A stretch of DNA of 62,354 bases from Colwellia sp. D2M02 (lineage in GTDB: Bacteria; Pseudomonadota; Gammaproteobacteria; Enterobacterales; Alteromonadaceae): assembly GCF_018860755.1 (NCBI RefSeq), contig NZ_JAHKPW010000005.1, forward strand, positions 1-62,354. The letters run 5' to 3'. Below are positions 1 to 12,271 of the stretch, piece after piece. The notes under the pieces were generated by a model. That model searched no databases, was not told the origin of the DNA, and saw only the letters and a list, made by a program, of their open reading frames with translations. A program made the translations under genes and the position numbers. The first letter of the stretch is position 1. Each line of letters begins with the position of its first letter.

Positions 1-446
1 AGTCGGGCTTTTTGCTTTGTAGTTTTTAAATCAAAATGTTTTACGGCATTAGTACACCCTGCACATCATGGTAGTAGTTTTACTAAAAATTACGCTTTGA
101 CTCTCATAGAACCCTTTATATTATCAAGTAGGTCTTATTAGCTGATATGATTTACCTAATTATAGAAAGGTCTTTTATATGTTCAGTGTAGAGGGGGAGG
201 TCAATATTTAGTCTCGTTTCCCTTTTGTTAAATGTAATAAATTGTTATTTAAGATCTTCTGTGTAGCGCATTTTAAGATAATCTAAAAATTTTAGAGTAG
301 ATAACTATTTAATAACATTTTTAGCCCTTGAATTTGCTTGTAGAGCGCTTATTTTTAAATGTTATATAGACTATTATCTGTTGATATATTTTTATTATGA
401 ATATGGGTTATTGACTTAAATAAAGGGCTTTAGGCTGTGTAATATC
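1..446. other. AT-rich intergenic region upstream of atp operon
   Basis: No coding sequence is supportable here. The first bases (cggg followed by a T-run) could be the tail of a terminator belonging to a gene left of the window, but its 5' arm is cut off. The rest is very AT-rich. In related genomes the chromosome-partitioning gene parB usually precedes atpI, but no part of it is visible. Confidence 0.5.
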
Positions 447-474
447 TTGCAAAAAAAGACAAGTTAAGTATACT
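447..474 (+). promoter_or_regulatory. Candidate sigma-70 promoter of the atp operon
   Basis: A TTGCAA -35 hexamer (447-452) and a TATACT -10 hexamer (469-474) are separated by 16 bases. Transcription would start near 481, giving a leader of about 80 nt before the atpI ATG. It is the best promoter match in the upstream 560 bases and sits where the atp operon promoter is expected. This is based on sequence alone. Confidence 0.6.
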
Positions 475-560
475 TGCGCAAACTTTTTAGCGTTAAAGTT
501 TTTACTTTAAATAAACTGTAAGTCATACGATGTTTTTCGTAATGATTTAATGCAATTACT

Positions 561-947
561 ATGAATAATAAACTAACAGGGCCAGGGCGAATTTTTGCCT
601 ATAAACAATGTGCTCTTATCAGTATTTTAGTATTGCTCTGTTCGCTATTATTGTATGTTTTTCTAGGGAAGACCACGGCGATATCTGCGTTAGTAGGTGG
701 TGCGATTGGTGTTTTACCTAATATATTATTTGCCTATAAAGCGTTTAAATACGCTGGGGCTAAGTCGTCAAAAAAGGTTGTAGAATCTTTTTTTAGCGGC
801 GTAAAATTAAAAATGGCTTTAACGGCTTTTCTGTTTGCACTAGCATTTAAATTTTTAGTGATCGTACCGTTACCATTTTTTGCAATGTTTTGTTTAGTTA
901 TGGCGATGCCGTTAGTAACTCCGTTTGTTATTAAGCATGAGTCGTAA
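561..947 (+). CDS. atpI: ATP synthase subunit I
   Basis: First gene of the ATP synthase operon. The 128-residue protein has four hydrophobic segments (about 17-35, 38-58, 78-100, 103-123), as expected of AtpI, a membrane protein thought to help assemble the subunit c ring and possibly to affect Mg2+ supply. It is not part of the mature enzyme. The first 15 residues are polar and basic and precede TM1. The ribosome binding site before the ATG is weak, fitting the low expression typical of atpI. The call rests on position, length and topology, because AtpI sequences are poorly conserved. Confidence 0.88.
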   Translation: MNNKLTGPGRIFAYKQCALISILVLLCSLLLYVFLGKTTAISALVGGAIGVLPNILFAYKAFKYAGAKSSKKVVESFFSGVKLKMALTAFLFALAFKFLVIVPLPFFAMFCLVMAMPLVTPFVIKHES

Positions 948-965
948 TTTAAGAATTTTTTTTAA

Positions 966-1760
<795 letters not shown>

Positions 1761-1801
1761 TTTTTTTAACCTTAAATTTTTAACTTTATAACTTTAAATA
1801 A

Positions 1802-2035
<234 letters not shown>

Positions 2036-2083
2036 TTTTTTAAGTCCATTGTTTAATCGCGAATTTTAATAGGAGGTACACAA

Positions 2084-2554
2084 ATGAATATTAACATGAC
2101 CCTTTTTGGTGAATTGATTGCATTTGTCGTATTTGTAATATTCTGTATGAAGTATGTCTGGCCACCGATTATTGGTGCCATTGAAGCTCGTCAAGCAACT
2201 ATTGCTGATGGACTTGCTGCTTCAGACCGTGCTGCTAAAGATCTTGCGCTTGCTCAAGAGAAAGCGAAAGCTCAATTAAAAGAAGCTAAAGTTCAAGCTG
2301 CCTCTATTGTAGAAGCCGCTAAGAAACATGAAGCTAAAGTAATTGAAGAAGCTGCAGGCAAAGCACAAGTAGAGAAAGATCGTATCTTAGCTACTGGTCA
2401 CGCAGAAATTGAAACTGAACGTAACCGAGCTAAAGAAGAACTGCGCGCACAAGTTGCACTTCTTGCTGTTGCCGGTGCCGAGAAAATTCTTGAGCGTTCA
2501 ATTGATGCCGCTGCACATAGCGACATCTTAGACAAACTCGTCGCTGAACTTTAA
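2084..2554 (+). CDS. atpF: F1Fo ATP synthase subunit b
   Basis: Peripheral stalk subunit, 156 residues. It has one N-terminal membrane helix (about 8-28), then a long alanine, lysine and glutamate rich coiled coil to the C-terminus, which dimerises and binds delta. A strong ribosome binding site (aggagg) precedes the ATG, consistent with the two copies per complex. The length equals the E. coli protein (156), so this is the ordinary single-gene homodimeric type and not the b/b' pair of photosynthetic bacteria. Confidence 0.97.
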   Translation: MNINMTLFGELIAFVVFVIFCMKYVWPPIIGAIEARQATIADGLAASDRAAKDLALAQEKAKAQLKEAKVQAASIVEAAKKHEAKVIEEAAGKAQVEKDRILATGHAEIETERNRAKEELRAQVALLAVAGAEKILERSIDAAAHSDILDKLVAEL

Positions 2555-2566
2555 GAGGAAAGAGCT

Positions 2567-3100
2567 ATGTCTGAATTGACAACTGTCGCTCGTCCTTATG
2601 CTAAAGCAGCGTTCGATTTTGCTGTTGAAGCTAAAGCACTTGATAGCTGGGTTGACCAGCTAACTTTTGCTGCTGAAGTTGCTAAAGATGATACTGTTAA
2701 AGGTTATTTATCTGGTGGTACTTCAGTTGAGCTAGCACAAACGTTATTTTTAAATGTTTGTGGTGAGCAAGTAGACAGCCAAGGTCAAAACTTTTTAAAG
2801 TTATTGGCCGAAAACGAACGTTTGTTGGTGCTACCACAAATTCTTGAGCAATTTTTAGCGCTTAAAGCTGAATTTGAACAAGAAGTCACTGTGGATGTAA
2901 CCTCAGCTGTAGATGTTACAGCAGAGCAAAAAACAACATTAAGCGCCGCGCTTGAAAAGCGCTTGGCACGTAAAGTTAAGCTTAATTGTTTTGTTGATGC
3001 GGGTATTGTTTCTGGCTTAATTATTAAAGCTGGTGACATGGTAATCGATGGCTCTATCAAAGGTAAACTGAGCCGTTTAGCAACAACATTACAATCTTAG
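2567..3100 (+). CDS. atpH: F1Fo ATP synthase subunit delta
   Basis: Caps the F1 head and links it to the b stalk. The 177-residue length is typical. The N-terminal helical domain starts with TVARPYAKAAFDFA, the usual delta/OSCP opening, and the C-terminal part has the conserved segment AGIVSGLIIKAGDMVIDGSI. It starts 12 bases after atpF with the ribosome binding site gaggaaag and ends 15 bases before atpA, implying tight translational coupling. Confidence 0.97.
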   Translation: MSELTTVARPYAKAAFDFAVEAKALDSWVDQLTFAAEVAKDDTVKGYLSGGTSVELAQTLFLNVCGEQVDSQGQNFLKLLAENERLLVLPQILEQFLALKAEFEQEVTVDVTSAVDVTAEQKTTLSAALEKRLARKVKLNCFVDAGIVSGLIIKAGDMVIDGSIKGKLSRLATTLQS

Positions 3101-3115
3101 ATAAGGGAACAGAGC

Positions 3116-4657
3116 ATGCAACTGAATTCCACTGAAATCGCTGAACTGATCAAGAATAGAATTGAACAGTTTAACGTTGTCAGCGAAGCTCGTAACGAAG
3201 GTACTATCGTTTCTGTAACAGATGGTATTATTCGTATCCATGGCCTTGCCGATGTAATGCAAGGTGAAATGATCGAACTTCCTGGTAGCCGTTTTGCTAT
3301 CGCGTTAAACCTTGACCGTGATTCGGTAGGTGCGGTAGTAATGGGTCCTTACGCTGATTTAGCGGAAGGCCAAAAAGTTAAAGGTACTGGTCGTATTTTA
3401 GAAGTACCAGTAGGTCGTGGCTTATTAGGCCGCGTAGTTAACACATTAGGTGAACCAATTGATGGCAAAGGCCCAATTGAAAATGATGGCTTCTCTCCAG
3501 TAGAAGTTGTTGCACCAGGTGTTATCGACCGTAAATCAGTAGACCAACCAGTACAAACTGGTATTAAGTCTATTGACTCTATGATTCCAATTGGTCGTGG
3601 ACAACGTGAATTAATCATTGGTGACCGTCAAATCGGTAAATCAGCGATTGCACTTGACGCGATTATTAACCAAAAGAACACAGGTATTAAGTGTGTATAC
3701 GTAGCGATTGGCCAAAAAGCTTCTACTGTAGCGAACTTAGTTCGTAGCTTAGAAGAGCACGGCGCGTTATCAAACACTATTGTTGTTGTTGCATCAGCGT
3801 CTGAAGCGGCTGCATTACAATACTTAGCACCATACTCTGGTTGTTCTATGGGTGAATACTTCCGTGATCGCGGTGAAGACTCACTAATCGTATATGATGA
3901 TTTGTCTAAGCAAGCTGTTGCTTACCGTCAAATTTCATTACTTTTACGTCGTCCGCCAGGTCGTGAAGCATACCCAGGTGACGTTTTCTATCTTCACAGT
4001 CGTTTATTAGAACGTGCTGCTCGTGTAAACGAAGCATACGTTGAAAAATTCACAAACGGTGAAGTTAAAGGTCAAACAGGTTCATTAACTGCTTTACCAA
4101 TTATTGAAACGCAAGCGGGTGATGTATCTGCTTTCGTACCAACTAACGTAATCTCAATTACTGATGGTCAGATTTTCTTAGAATCTAACTTGTTTAACTC
4201 AGGTATTCGTCCTGCTGTTAACGCTGGTATTTCTGTATCTCGTGTTGGTGGTGCTGCACAAACGAAAATCATCAAGAAACTTGGTGGCGGTATTCGTCTA
4301 GCACTAGCTCAATATGCTGAATTAGCAGCATTTGCTCAGTTCGCATCAGATTTAGATGACGCGACTCGTGCTCAGTTAGAGCATGGTCAACGTGTTACTG
4401 AATTGATGAAGCAAAAGCAATACAGCCCATTATCAATTGCAGAAACAGCAGTTTCATTATTTGCTGCTGAAAAAGGTTTCTTAAACGACGTTGCGATAAA
4501 CAAAGTTGTTGATTGTGAAGCTGCTTTACATGCATACATGAGCAATGAGCAAGCTGAGTTGATGGCTACTATCAACGAAAGCGGTGACTACAATAAAGAT
4601 ATCGAAGCTGGTTTGACTAAAGCACTTGAAACTTTCAAGTCTACGCAAAGCTGGTAA
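3116..4657 (+). CDS. atpA: F1Fo ATP synthase subunit alpha
   Basis: Non-catalytic nucleotide-binding subunit of F1, 513 residues, the same length as E. coli. The P-loop is [11 protein letters not shown] (about 169-179), and the family signature near residue 365 reads [14 protein letters not shown]. The arginine of this region (SVSR) is the arginine finger reaching the catalytic site of beta. Codon use looks optimised for high expression, as in the neighbouring atp genes. Confidence 0.99.
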   Translation: MQLNSTEIAELIKNRIEQFNVVSEARNEGTIVSVTDGIIRIHGLADVMQGEMIELPGSRFAIALNLDRDSVGAVVMGPYADLAEGQKVKGTGRILEVPVGRGLLGRVVNTLGEPIDGKGPIENDGFSPVEVVAPGVIDRKSVDQPVQTGIKSIDSMIPIGRGQRELIIGDRQIGKSAIALDAIINQKNTGIKCVYVAIGQKASTVANLVRSLEEHGALSNTIVVVASASEAAALQYLAPYSGCSMGEYFRDRGEDSLIVYDDLSKQAVAYRQISLLLRRPPGREAYPGDVFYLHSRLLERAARVNEAYVEKFTNGEVKGQTGSLTALPIIETQAGDVSAFVPTNVISITDGQIFLESNLFNSGIRPAVNAGISVSRVGGAAQTKIIKKLGGGIRLALAQYAELAAFAQFASDLDDATRAQLEHGQRVTELMKQKQYSPLSIAETAVSLFAAEKGFLNDVAINKVVDCEAALHAYMSNEQAELMATINESGDYNKDIEAGLTKALETFKSTQSW

Positions 4658-4694
4658 TCGAGTCTCAATAAAGTAACCTTTTCGGAGAAGAGTC

Positions 4695-5558
4695 ATGGCC
4701 GTTGGTAAAGAAATAAAAACCAAGATTTCGAGTGTTAAAAACACTCAAAAGATCACAAACGCTATGGAAATGGTAGCTGCTAGTAAAATGCGTAAAGCGC
4801 AAGATAGCATGGCAGCATCACGTCCATATGCGACAAATATACGAAATGTGATCGGTCATATCGCGCTTGGTAACTTAGAGTATCGTCATCCTTATATGGA
4901 AGAACGTGAAATTAAGCGTGTTGGCTATATTGTCGTCTCAACCGACCGTGGTTTGTGTGGTGGCTTAAATATTAACTTATTTAAGAAAGTACTTGCTGAT
5001 GCTGCTAAAAAGCAAGCATCAGGTGCTGAAGTTGAATTTGGTGTTGTTGGCGCAAAAGCCACATCATTTTTCAACAACATGGGCGCTAAAGTAACCGCAC
5101 AAATTTCAGGCTTAGGTGATAGCCCTTCACTAACCGACTTAGTTGGTAGTGTTCAGGTTATGCTTAAAGCTTATGATGACGGTGAAATTGATAAGCTATA
5201 CGTTGTGTATAACAAATTTGTTAATACTATGACGCAAGAAGCGACAATGGATCAATTGTTACCTCTACCTAAATCAGATGACGAAGAAATTAGTCATCGT
5301 TGGGATTACATTTACGAACCTGACGCTAACGCTTTGTTAGATCAATTATTAGTTCGTTATATTGAATCTCAAGTATATCAGGGTGTTGTTGAAAACATAG
5401 CTTGTGAGCAAGCTGCTCGTATGGTTGCGATGAAAGCCGCAACAGATAACGCGGGTGAGTTAATCAAAGACCTTCAGTTGGTATACAACAAAGCGCGTCA
5501 AGCGGCAATCACTCAAGAATTGGGTGAAATTGTTGCAGGTGCTGCTGCAGTAGGGTAA
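4695..5558 (+). CDS. atpG: F1Fo ATP synthase subunit gamma
   Basis: Central rotor shaft. The 287-residue protein opens with [35 protein letters not shown], the conserved N-terminal coiled-coil helix (split here: IKNTQKIT-type motif then [10 protein letters not shown]). The C-terminal helix contains [12 protein letters not shown] and ends in the usual ALA/GLY-rich tail. Ribosome binding site cggagaag precedes the ATG. The 98-base gap to atpD is long for this operon and contains stem-loops described separately. Confidence 0.98.
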   Translation: MAVGKEIKTKISSVKNTQKITNAMEMVAASKMRKAQDSMAASRPYATNIRNVIGHIALGNLEYRHPYMEEREIKRVGYIVVSTDRGLCGGLNINLFKKVLADAAKKQASGAEVEFGVVGAKATSFFNNMGAKVTAQISGLGDSPSLTDLVGSVQVMLKAYDDGEIDKLYVVYNKFVNTMTQEATMDQLLPLPKSDDEEISHRWDYIYEPDANALLDQLLVRYIESQVYQGVVENIACEQAARMVAMKAATDNAGELIKDLQLVYNKARQAAITQELGEIVAGAAAVG

Positions 5559-5560
5559 CG

Positions 5561-7042
<1,482 letters not shown>

Positions 7043-7050
7043 TCATCTAG

Positions 7051-7080
7051 TAAGTATCTAAACCGCTGTTTAGATACTTA
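7051..7080 (+). other. Perfect hairpin between atpD and atpC
   Basis: A 13-bp perfect inverted repeat (7051-7063 and 7068-7080) with a 4-nt loop (cgct) lies 8 bases after the atpD stop. No T-run follows, so it is more likely an mRNA stability or processing element than a terminator. It could help set the lower level of epsilon relative to beta. Confidence 0.7.
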
Positions 7081-7101
7081 CGCTAATTGAGGTCGAGTCA
7101 A

Positions 7102-7524
7102 ATGGCATTATTTACTGTAAATCTAAATGTTGTTAGTGCAGAGGAAAGCTTATTTTCTGGTAGCATTAAATCATTACAGATCACAGGTAGTGAAGGTGAG
7201 CTAGGTATTATGCCTGGTCATGCACCTTTATTGACCTCACTAAAACCAGGTATGGCATTAATCACTAAGGAAGATGGTACTGAAGAAGTTATCTATCTTT
7301 CAGGTGGTATGCTAGAAGTTCAACCAAATAACGTTATTGTGTTAGCTGATGTTGCTACACGTGCCGATGATTTGAACGAACAAGCTGCTCTTGAAGCTAA
7401 GCAACGTGCAGAAGAAAACATGAGTGCTAAAGGCATTGATGTAGACTATGCGGCAGTTGCTGCTGAATTAGCTCGCGCTGAAGCACAATTACGTGTTATT
7501 CAAGCAACTAGCAAGAAAGGCTAA
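7102..7524 (+). CDS. atpC: F1Fo ATP synthase subunit epsilon
   Basis: Epsilon subunit, 140 residues, which couples the gamma shaft to the c ring and inhibits ATP hydrolysis. The N-terminal beta sandwich includes [22 protein letters not shown] (residues about 30-51; conserved core [13 protein letters not shown]). The C-terminal part is the two-helix inhibitory domain ([15 protein letters not shown]). An in-frame TTG five codons upstream (7087) is possible, but the ATG at 7102 is chosen because gaggtcgag lies at ribosome-binding distance and the protein then begins [11 protein letters not shown] as in homologues. It is the last gene of the operon. Confidence 0.97.
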   Translation: MALFTVNLNVVSAEESLFSGSIKSLQITGSEGELGIMPGHAPLLTSLKPGMALITKEDGTEEVIYLSGGMLEVQPNNVIVLADVATRADDLNEQAALEAKQRAEENMSAKGIDVDYAAVAAELARAEAQLRVIQATSKKG

Positions 7525-7551
7525 ACACTTGTTTTAGTGGTTATAGATTTT

Positions 7552-7586
7552 AAAACGGCGCTTATCGTAAGATAAGCGCCGTTTTT
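7552..7586 (+). terminator. Rho-independent terminator of the atp operon
   Basis: A perfect 15-bp stem (7552-7566 with 7571-7585), a gtaa tetraloop and a T-run immediately following make a strong intrinsic terminator 27 bases past atpC. The A-run on the left arm makes it potentially bidirectional, also serving the convergent receiver gene at 7613. Confidence 0.95.
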
Positions 7587-7612
7587 GATCACAGTTATTT
7601 AATTTCAATTAT

Positions 7613-8041
7613 TTAGTTATCAGGAAGCTCTACTATTCTCCAGTAGTGATCTAATAGCTTAACCAGTTCATCAAAACCGTGCTGTAATTTTTCCTTAACA
7701 ATATAACCTGCAATATTTTTATCGTAAGCAGCAAGTTTGTCCTCATCATCTTTACTGGTTGTTAAGACAAAAACAACGCTATTTTTTAGGTTTTTATCAT
7801 TACGTAGTTCGGCTAATAATTCTAATCCGCCCATTCTTGGCATATTAAGATCTAATAGCATTATATAAGGTTTATCAATAGAGCCATTTTTTAACAACTC
7901 TAAGGCTATAACACCATCTTTAGCACGTATGATAGGGTTACCAATTTTAAGCTTCTTAAATGCTCTTTCTACACTCATTGCATCTATATCATCATCTTCT
8001 ACTAGCAATATTGTGGCAGGTTTATAATTATTATCACTCAT
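7613..8041 (-). CDS. Single-domain response regulator (Rcp1-like receiver)
   Basis: A 142-residue stand-alone receiver domain with no output domain. The acidic pocket is VEDDD (15-18), the phospho-acceptor is Asp64 in LLDLNMPRMGG, and the conserved Thr and Lys appear in VLTTSKDD and YIVKEKL. The insertion-rich form resembles receivers that pair with phytochrome-like kinases carrying a SHDLKAPLR H-box, which is what the upstream gene encodes. The start at 8041 is chosen over an in-frame ATG at 8077 because ggag lies 6 bases before it. It is the last gene of a three-gene minus-strand operon, 118 bases after the kinase, and probably the kinase's phosphorelay partner. Confidence 0.88.
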   Translation of the reverse strand: MSDNNYKPATILLVEDDDIDAMSVERAFKKLKIGNPIIRAKDGVIALELLKNGSIDKPYIMLLDLNMPRMGGLELLAELRNDKNLKNSVVFVLTTSKDDEDKLAAYDKNIAGYIVKEKLQHGFDELVKLLDHYWRIVELPDN

Positions 8042-8159
8042 TGTTACTCCATGATGTATTCGCATTAATAAAGGCAACTAATAGAGAGAGGTTTATGCGC
8101 CTAAACACAGTTATTCTTTTATCCAATAACTAGAGGTGGGTTTATTATCTCTAGTTAGG

Positions 8160-10235
8160 TTATTTAGGCCAAGTAAAAGTAAAGCAACTGCCACTTTCTC
8201 CATCAGAAGTCACCTTTATTGCACACTTCTTATAGTCGAGCAATTTTTTAATGATAGAAAGACCCATGCCACTACCTTCTACTTCATCTCTAGGTCTTAG
8301 TGTTTTGAACAAGTCAAAAATCTTCTCGTGATGTTTTTCAGGAATACCTAAGCCATCATCTTCAACTGAAAACTGATAATAAGTGGGGTATTCTTGAGCT
8401 GTAATGTTGATACAGAGTTGGTCGCTATCTCTATGCTTAATAGCATTACTAATTAAGTTACGAAGGATAATTTCTAATGGTAGTAAATCTGTAGATATAT
8501 CTTCTAATGAACCTTGGTAAGTAATTGAAATACCTTGAGGAGGGCTTTGTAAATCAAATATAGATAAAACCAAATCGTTAATATTAACCGTTTGAATATC
8601 GCCTAGGTTGCGACTGATACGAGCGTATGTTAATAAGTCTTCTAATAATTTCTCTAAACGAGAGGTTCTGTTCATTAATAATGCTAAGTTATTTTTAGTG
8701 TCTTGTGTCGCAAAATCAGCAGTATCTTCTTCAATCCAAGAGGCAAGCTGCATTATACCTCTAAGTGGTGCTTTTAAATCATGTGAGGCAACATATGCAA
8801 AATCGTTTAGCTCTTTGTTACTACGTTTTAACTCATCAGTAATTTGAACATGCTCGCTTATATCAATAACGGTAGCGAGTATTTTAAAGTTATCACCCTC
8901 TTTGAATTGTGCTAAACCAATTTCAGCAGGGAACTCCTCTCCTCTTTTTGTTAAGCCAAAGACTTCTCTGTTTAACCCCATTTGCCTATTCGACGGGTTC
9001 TTATTAAAACCTTCACGAAGCTTAGGGTGTTGTTGTTGAAATCGCTTTGGGATCAGCATATCAATTTTTTGATTAATTAATTCATGACTTTTATAACCAA
9101 ATAATAATTCTGTTTGTGGGTTTATTTTTTCTATTTCCCCCTGCTTATTGGTAATAATCATTCCACAAGGAGCTGATTCGATTATATGCTTATAATGCTT
9201 TTCACTTATTGCGAGTGTTTTAGCAATACTATTCGCTTTTTGTTGAGATCGTATCAAGGTAATAAAAACAAGTAACAACAAGCTATTAATAATAATACCA
9301 CTACCTAAAATAATAAGAGGTTGGCTTGAATGTGTGGCTTTTTTAAAAGAAAGCGCAGTTTGCATGTTGAATGTCCATGGTCGACCATACATTTCCATGG
9401 TGATTTTTTTCTGAAAGAGGGGGTTGCCATCATAATTGTTATTGTCTGTAATTAATTCATTATAAAAGCTCTGATTACCGTCAAATAAACTAAATACTAT
9501 ATGCCTATTTTTTTGTTTAAGTGTCGCCTCCATTAGTTTTTTCATGATAAAAGGGGCATATATATGACCGACAAAATGTTTTTTACGCTGTTCCTGTGTT
9601 GTAAGATCGGTGGCATTATAAAATGGAATAAACTGCAAAAATCCAGGTGATTTTTCGGTATCTTGCACCAGCACTATGGGCGCGGTAATTTGCGTGGTAG
9701 CTGTATCCCTTGCTTTTATTGCAGCGGCTAGACGGTGTTCTTCAAAAGTAATATCTAATCCTACGGCTTTGTCATTATCCTGCAAGGGTTCTATATGAGT
9801 AATCGGCCAATACTCTTGTTTAGTATGTTGAGGATGAATATTGAAGTTGGCTCTATCTATACGTTGCTGTGCGATAAAGTGCTCAACTTTGCTTTGAGGT
9901 AAGTAATAAATAACACCAATACCATTAATGCCAGGATAGGTCTCTGTGAGGTTCAATTGTTCAGAAAATGTCTTCCAATCGGTTATTAGCTCATTTTCGG
10001 GAATATTTTTGATAGTAGCCGCCCCAGCTTTTAAAGCGACTTCATAGTAAGACATTCTTTCGGATATTTGATCTAGTAGTTGCTTTGTTTCTACTTTAAA
10101 TAATTCTAGTCGCTTTTCCTGAATTTGATTATCAGAAACCTTCCAAGCAATCAGGGTAAGTAAGAGTGAAGCGGATAATACTAACCAATGATACCAGTGT
10201 AACAACTTGTTCGGTTTATCAAGTTCTTCAGTCAA
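8160..10235 (-). CDS. CHASE-PAS membrane sensor histidine kinase
   Basis: A 691-residue membrane kinase. TM1 spans about 15-34, then a periplasmic CHASE-type sensor (about 60-260, opening with SYYEVALKAGAATI), TM2 about 305-328, and a PAS domain about 340-455 (APCGMIITNKQGEIEKINP). A HisKA domain follows with His485 in ASHDLKAPLRG, and a HATPase domain with NLISNAIKHRD, DDGLGIP and GSGMGLSIIKKLL. CHASE domains bind small extracellular molecules; the ligand cannot be inferred. It starts 41 bases after the GGDEF-EAL gene and precedes the receiver, so signal may flow from kinase to either receiver. Confidence 0.93.
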   Translation of the reverse strand: MTEELDKPNKLLHWYHWLVLSASLLLTLIAWKVSDNQIQEKRLELFKVETKQLLDQISERMSYYEVALKAGAATIKNIPENELITDWKTFSEQLNLTETYPGINGIGVIYYLPQSKVEHFIAQQRIDRANFNIHPQHTKQEYWPITHIEPLQDNDKAVGLDITFEEHRLAAAIKARDTATTQITAPIVLVQDTEKSPGFLQFIPFYNATDLTTQEQRKKHFVGHIYAPFIMKKLMEATLKQKNRHIVFSLFDGNQSFYNELITDNNNYDGNPLFQKKITMEMYGRPWTFNMQTALSFKKATHSSQPLIILGSGIIINSLLLLVFITLIRSQQKANSIAKTLAISEKHYKHIIESAPCGMIITNKQGEIEKINPQTELLFGYKSHELINQKIDMLIPKRFQQQHPKLREGFNKNPSNRQMGLNREVFGLTKRGEEFPAEIGLAQFKEGDNFKILATVIDISEHVQITDELKRSNKELNDFAYVASHDLKAPLRGIMQLASWIEEDTADFATQDTKNNLALLMNRTSRLEKLLEDLLTYARISRNLGDIQTVNINDLVLSIFDLQSPPQGISITYQGSLEDISTDLLPLEIILRNLISNAIKHRDSDQLCINITAQEYPTYYQFSVEDDGLGIPEKHHEKIFDLFKTLRPRDEVEGSGMGLSIIKKLLDYKKCAIKVTSDGESGSCFTFTWPK

Positions 10236-10276
10236 TGGATATATCCTTTAATGTTTTTTAGCATGTTGATGGATAT

Positions 10277-11968
10277 TTACAGATACTCTTTTTCAATATC
10301 ATGCTGGCTTTTAGGGCGAGAATAATAATAACCTTGGGCACGACCAATATTGAGCTCTTGGCAAAATAGTGAGTGTTGTTTTGTTTCAACACCTTCAGCA
10401 ATTACCCTCATGCCTAATATACTTGCCATAGAAACAAGTCCTTTAACTAGGGCAATATTTCTGATGTCTTGACTATTAATAGGCATCAAGCTTTTATCAA
10501 TTTTGACAATATCAATGGGGTGGTTACTTAAATGGGCAATAGAGGAATAGCCAGTACCAAAGTCATCTAATGACAAATGACAACCGCCTTCAGTTATGCT
10601 GGCAAGTATTTGACGCGAAGTCATGGAATCTTTGAGTAAAGTGGTTTCGGTTAACTCAATTTCAATTAAGTGTGCGGGTACATTATATTTTAATAAGCAT
10701 TCGCTAATGGCTTCGACAACGGTAAAATCACCTAGTTGTACGGCAGAAACGTTAATTGCCATCGTTAAGGGTTTTCGTCGTCCTTGGTTCCATTTTGATA
10801 AGGTGGATATCGCCTCTTCGATGACCCACAGGCCTATAGCTGAAATTTGCTGTGTTTCTTCTGCGATTTCAATGAATTCATCGGGCGTACGAATAACATC
10901 ATTAATTTGCCAACGAATGAGCGCTTCAAATCCGGTCAAACTTTCATTGATGGGGTCAATTACTGGTTGATAAAATAATTTAAACTGCTGCTTATTAATA
11001 GCTTCTCGTAGTTCTAACTCAACTTTTAATCGCTGATGAAATTTTTGCTGCATTTCATCTTCAAAACAACAAATCTGATTACGACCTAGTTTTTTAGCAC
11101 GATACATTGCGATATCGGCATACTTAAATAATTCTTCACTAGTCCTGCCATTACAGGGATGAAAAGCAACGCCAATACTGACGGTAGAGTTTATCGTAGA
11201 AGTAGAAATCTCAATTGATTCTTGCATTGCACTGATGATGCGCTGAGCTACAAGTAAAGCTTGTTCATTGCTTTCGAGATTGCTAAGCGTTATTGCAAAT
11301 TCATCACCGCCTAACCGTGAGAAAAGTTCATTTCCTCTCAAGCACCCTTTAATTTTAGAAACTGTCTTATTAAGTAAGCAGTCACCAACATCATGACCAA
11401 AGTTGTCATTTATTAATTTAAAGTTATCAATGTCGAGTAATAGTAATGCGAGTGTATGATTATTTCGTCGATTATTGGTTATCGCTAATTTTAACGACTC
11501 ATCAAAGAAGTAGCGGTTGGGTAAGCCAGTTAACGAATCAGTTTCCGCGAGTTGCTTAACTTGTTGATATGTTTGAAATAGCTGTTTTTCTAGTTCATGT
11601 CGTGTTGTTGAGTGGAGTATTGCTCTTCGTAGTTTTTTTACAGAAACATCTGATTTTGTTAGAAAATCCTGAGCACCCGCTTTAATGCATTCTAAAGCAA
11701 TATTCTCATCTTCAACGGTGCTCATCATTACGATAGCAGTCCCTGAGCCTTTAAATTCATTTCTAATGTCTAAAATCATTTCAATACCATCGCGTGCTGG
11801 CATTTTATAGTCCAGCAAAATAATATCAAAAGAGTGTTTTGAATATAATTCTAGTCCTTGATCAACAGTTACTGCCTCGACAATATTAACGTTTAAGTTA
11901 CTTTTTTTTAAGGTACGAACAATGGCGGCTCTATCAACTTGATCATCATCTACTAACAATATATCCAT
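10277..11968 (-). CDS. REC-GGDEF-EAL cyclic-di-GMP regulator
   Basis: A 563-residue response regulator. The receiver domain spans 1-120 with Asp53 in LLDYKMPARDG. The GGDEF domain (about 145-300) has an intact GGDEF at 220-224. The EAL domain (about 320-560) has an intact EAL at 348-350 and the DDFGTGYSS motif. Both catalytic signatures being intact means it could make and break cyclic di-GMP. The product-inhibition I-site expected five residues before GGDEF reads RGNE and not RxxD, so feedback inhibition may be weak. It is the first gene of the operon with the CHASE kinase, its probable phosphodonor. Confidence 0.93.
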   Translation of the reverse strand: MDILLVDDDQVDRAAIVRTLKKSNLNVNIVEAVTVDQGLELYSKHSFDIILLDYKMPARDGIEMILDIRNEFKGSGTAIVMMSTVEDENIALECIKAGAQDFLTKSDVSVKKLRRAILHSTTRHELEKQLFQTYQQVKQLAETDSLTGLPNRYFFDESLKLAITNNRRNNHTLALLLLDIDNFKLINDNFGHDVGDCLLNKTVSKIKGCLRGNELFSRLGGDEFAITLSNLESNEQALLVAQRIISAMQESIEISTSTINSTVSIGVAFHPCNGRTSEELFKYADIAMYRAKKLGRNQICCFEDEMQQKFHQRLKVELELREAINKQQFKLFYQPVIDPINESLTGFEALIRWQINDVIRTPDEFIEIAEETQQISAIGLWVIEEAISTLSKWNQGRRKPLTMAINVSAVQLGDFTVVEAISECLLKYNVPAHLIEIELTETTLLKDSMTSRQILASITEGGCHLSLDDFGTGYSSIAHLSNHPIDIVKIDKSLMPINSQDIRNIALVKGLVSMASILGMRVIAEGVETKQHSLFCQELNIGRAQGYYYSRPKSQHDIEKEYL

Positions 11969-12271
11969 ATAACCCCTTTAGTATTCCTATTACTTGATAT
12001 TTAACTACCAGTAATTTGTGCACTTTATGAGATGAACTGAAATACACAAAAAGAATAGTATCGCGTTGTTCACTATTTTTCAGAATACTTACAACTATAG
12101 ATCATAAAAATATCAATGCAGGTAAATTTTCATATTACTATCAAACTCGTTTGCTAGCTTTAAAGCCGAAAGCTCTATTAAATGATCAGCATTGAATATT
12201 ATGATTTGATTAATGAATTTAACGGTTTATTTTTTGATTAGCCTTACAGTGATTTAAATTGTGTATTCAAT
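11969..12271. other. Intergenic region between TonB receptor and GGDEF-EAL gene
   Basis: About 300 AT-rich bases. They hold the 3' end region of the minus-strand receptor gene and must hold the promoter of the minus-strand REC-GGDEF-EAL operon. No convincing terminator, operator, RNA gene or additional reading frame was found. Confidence 0.4.
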
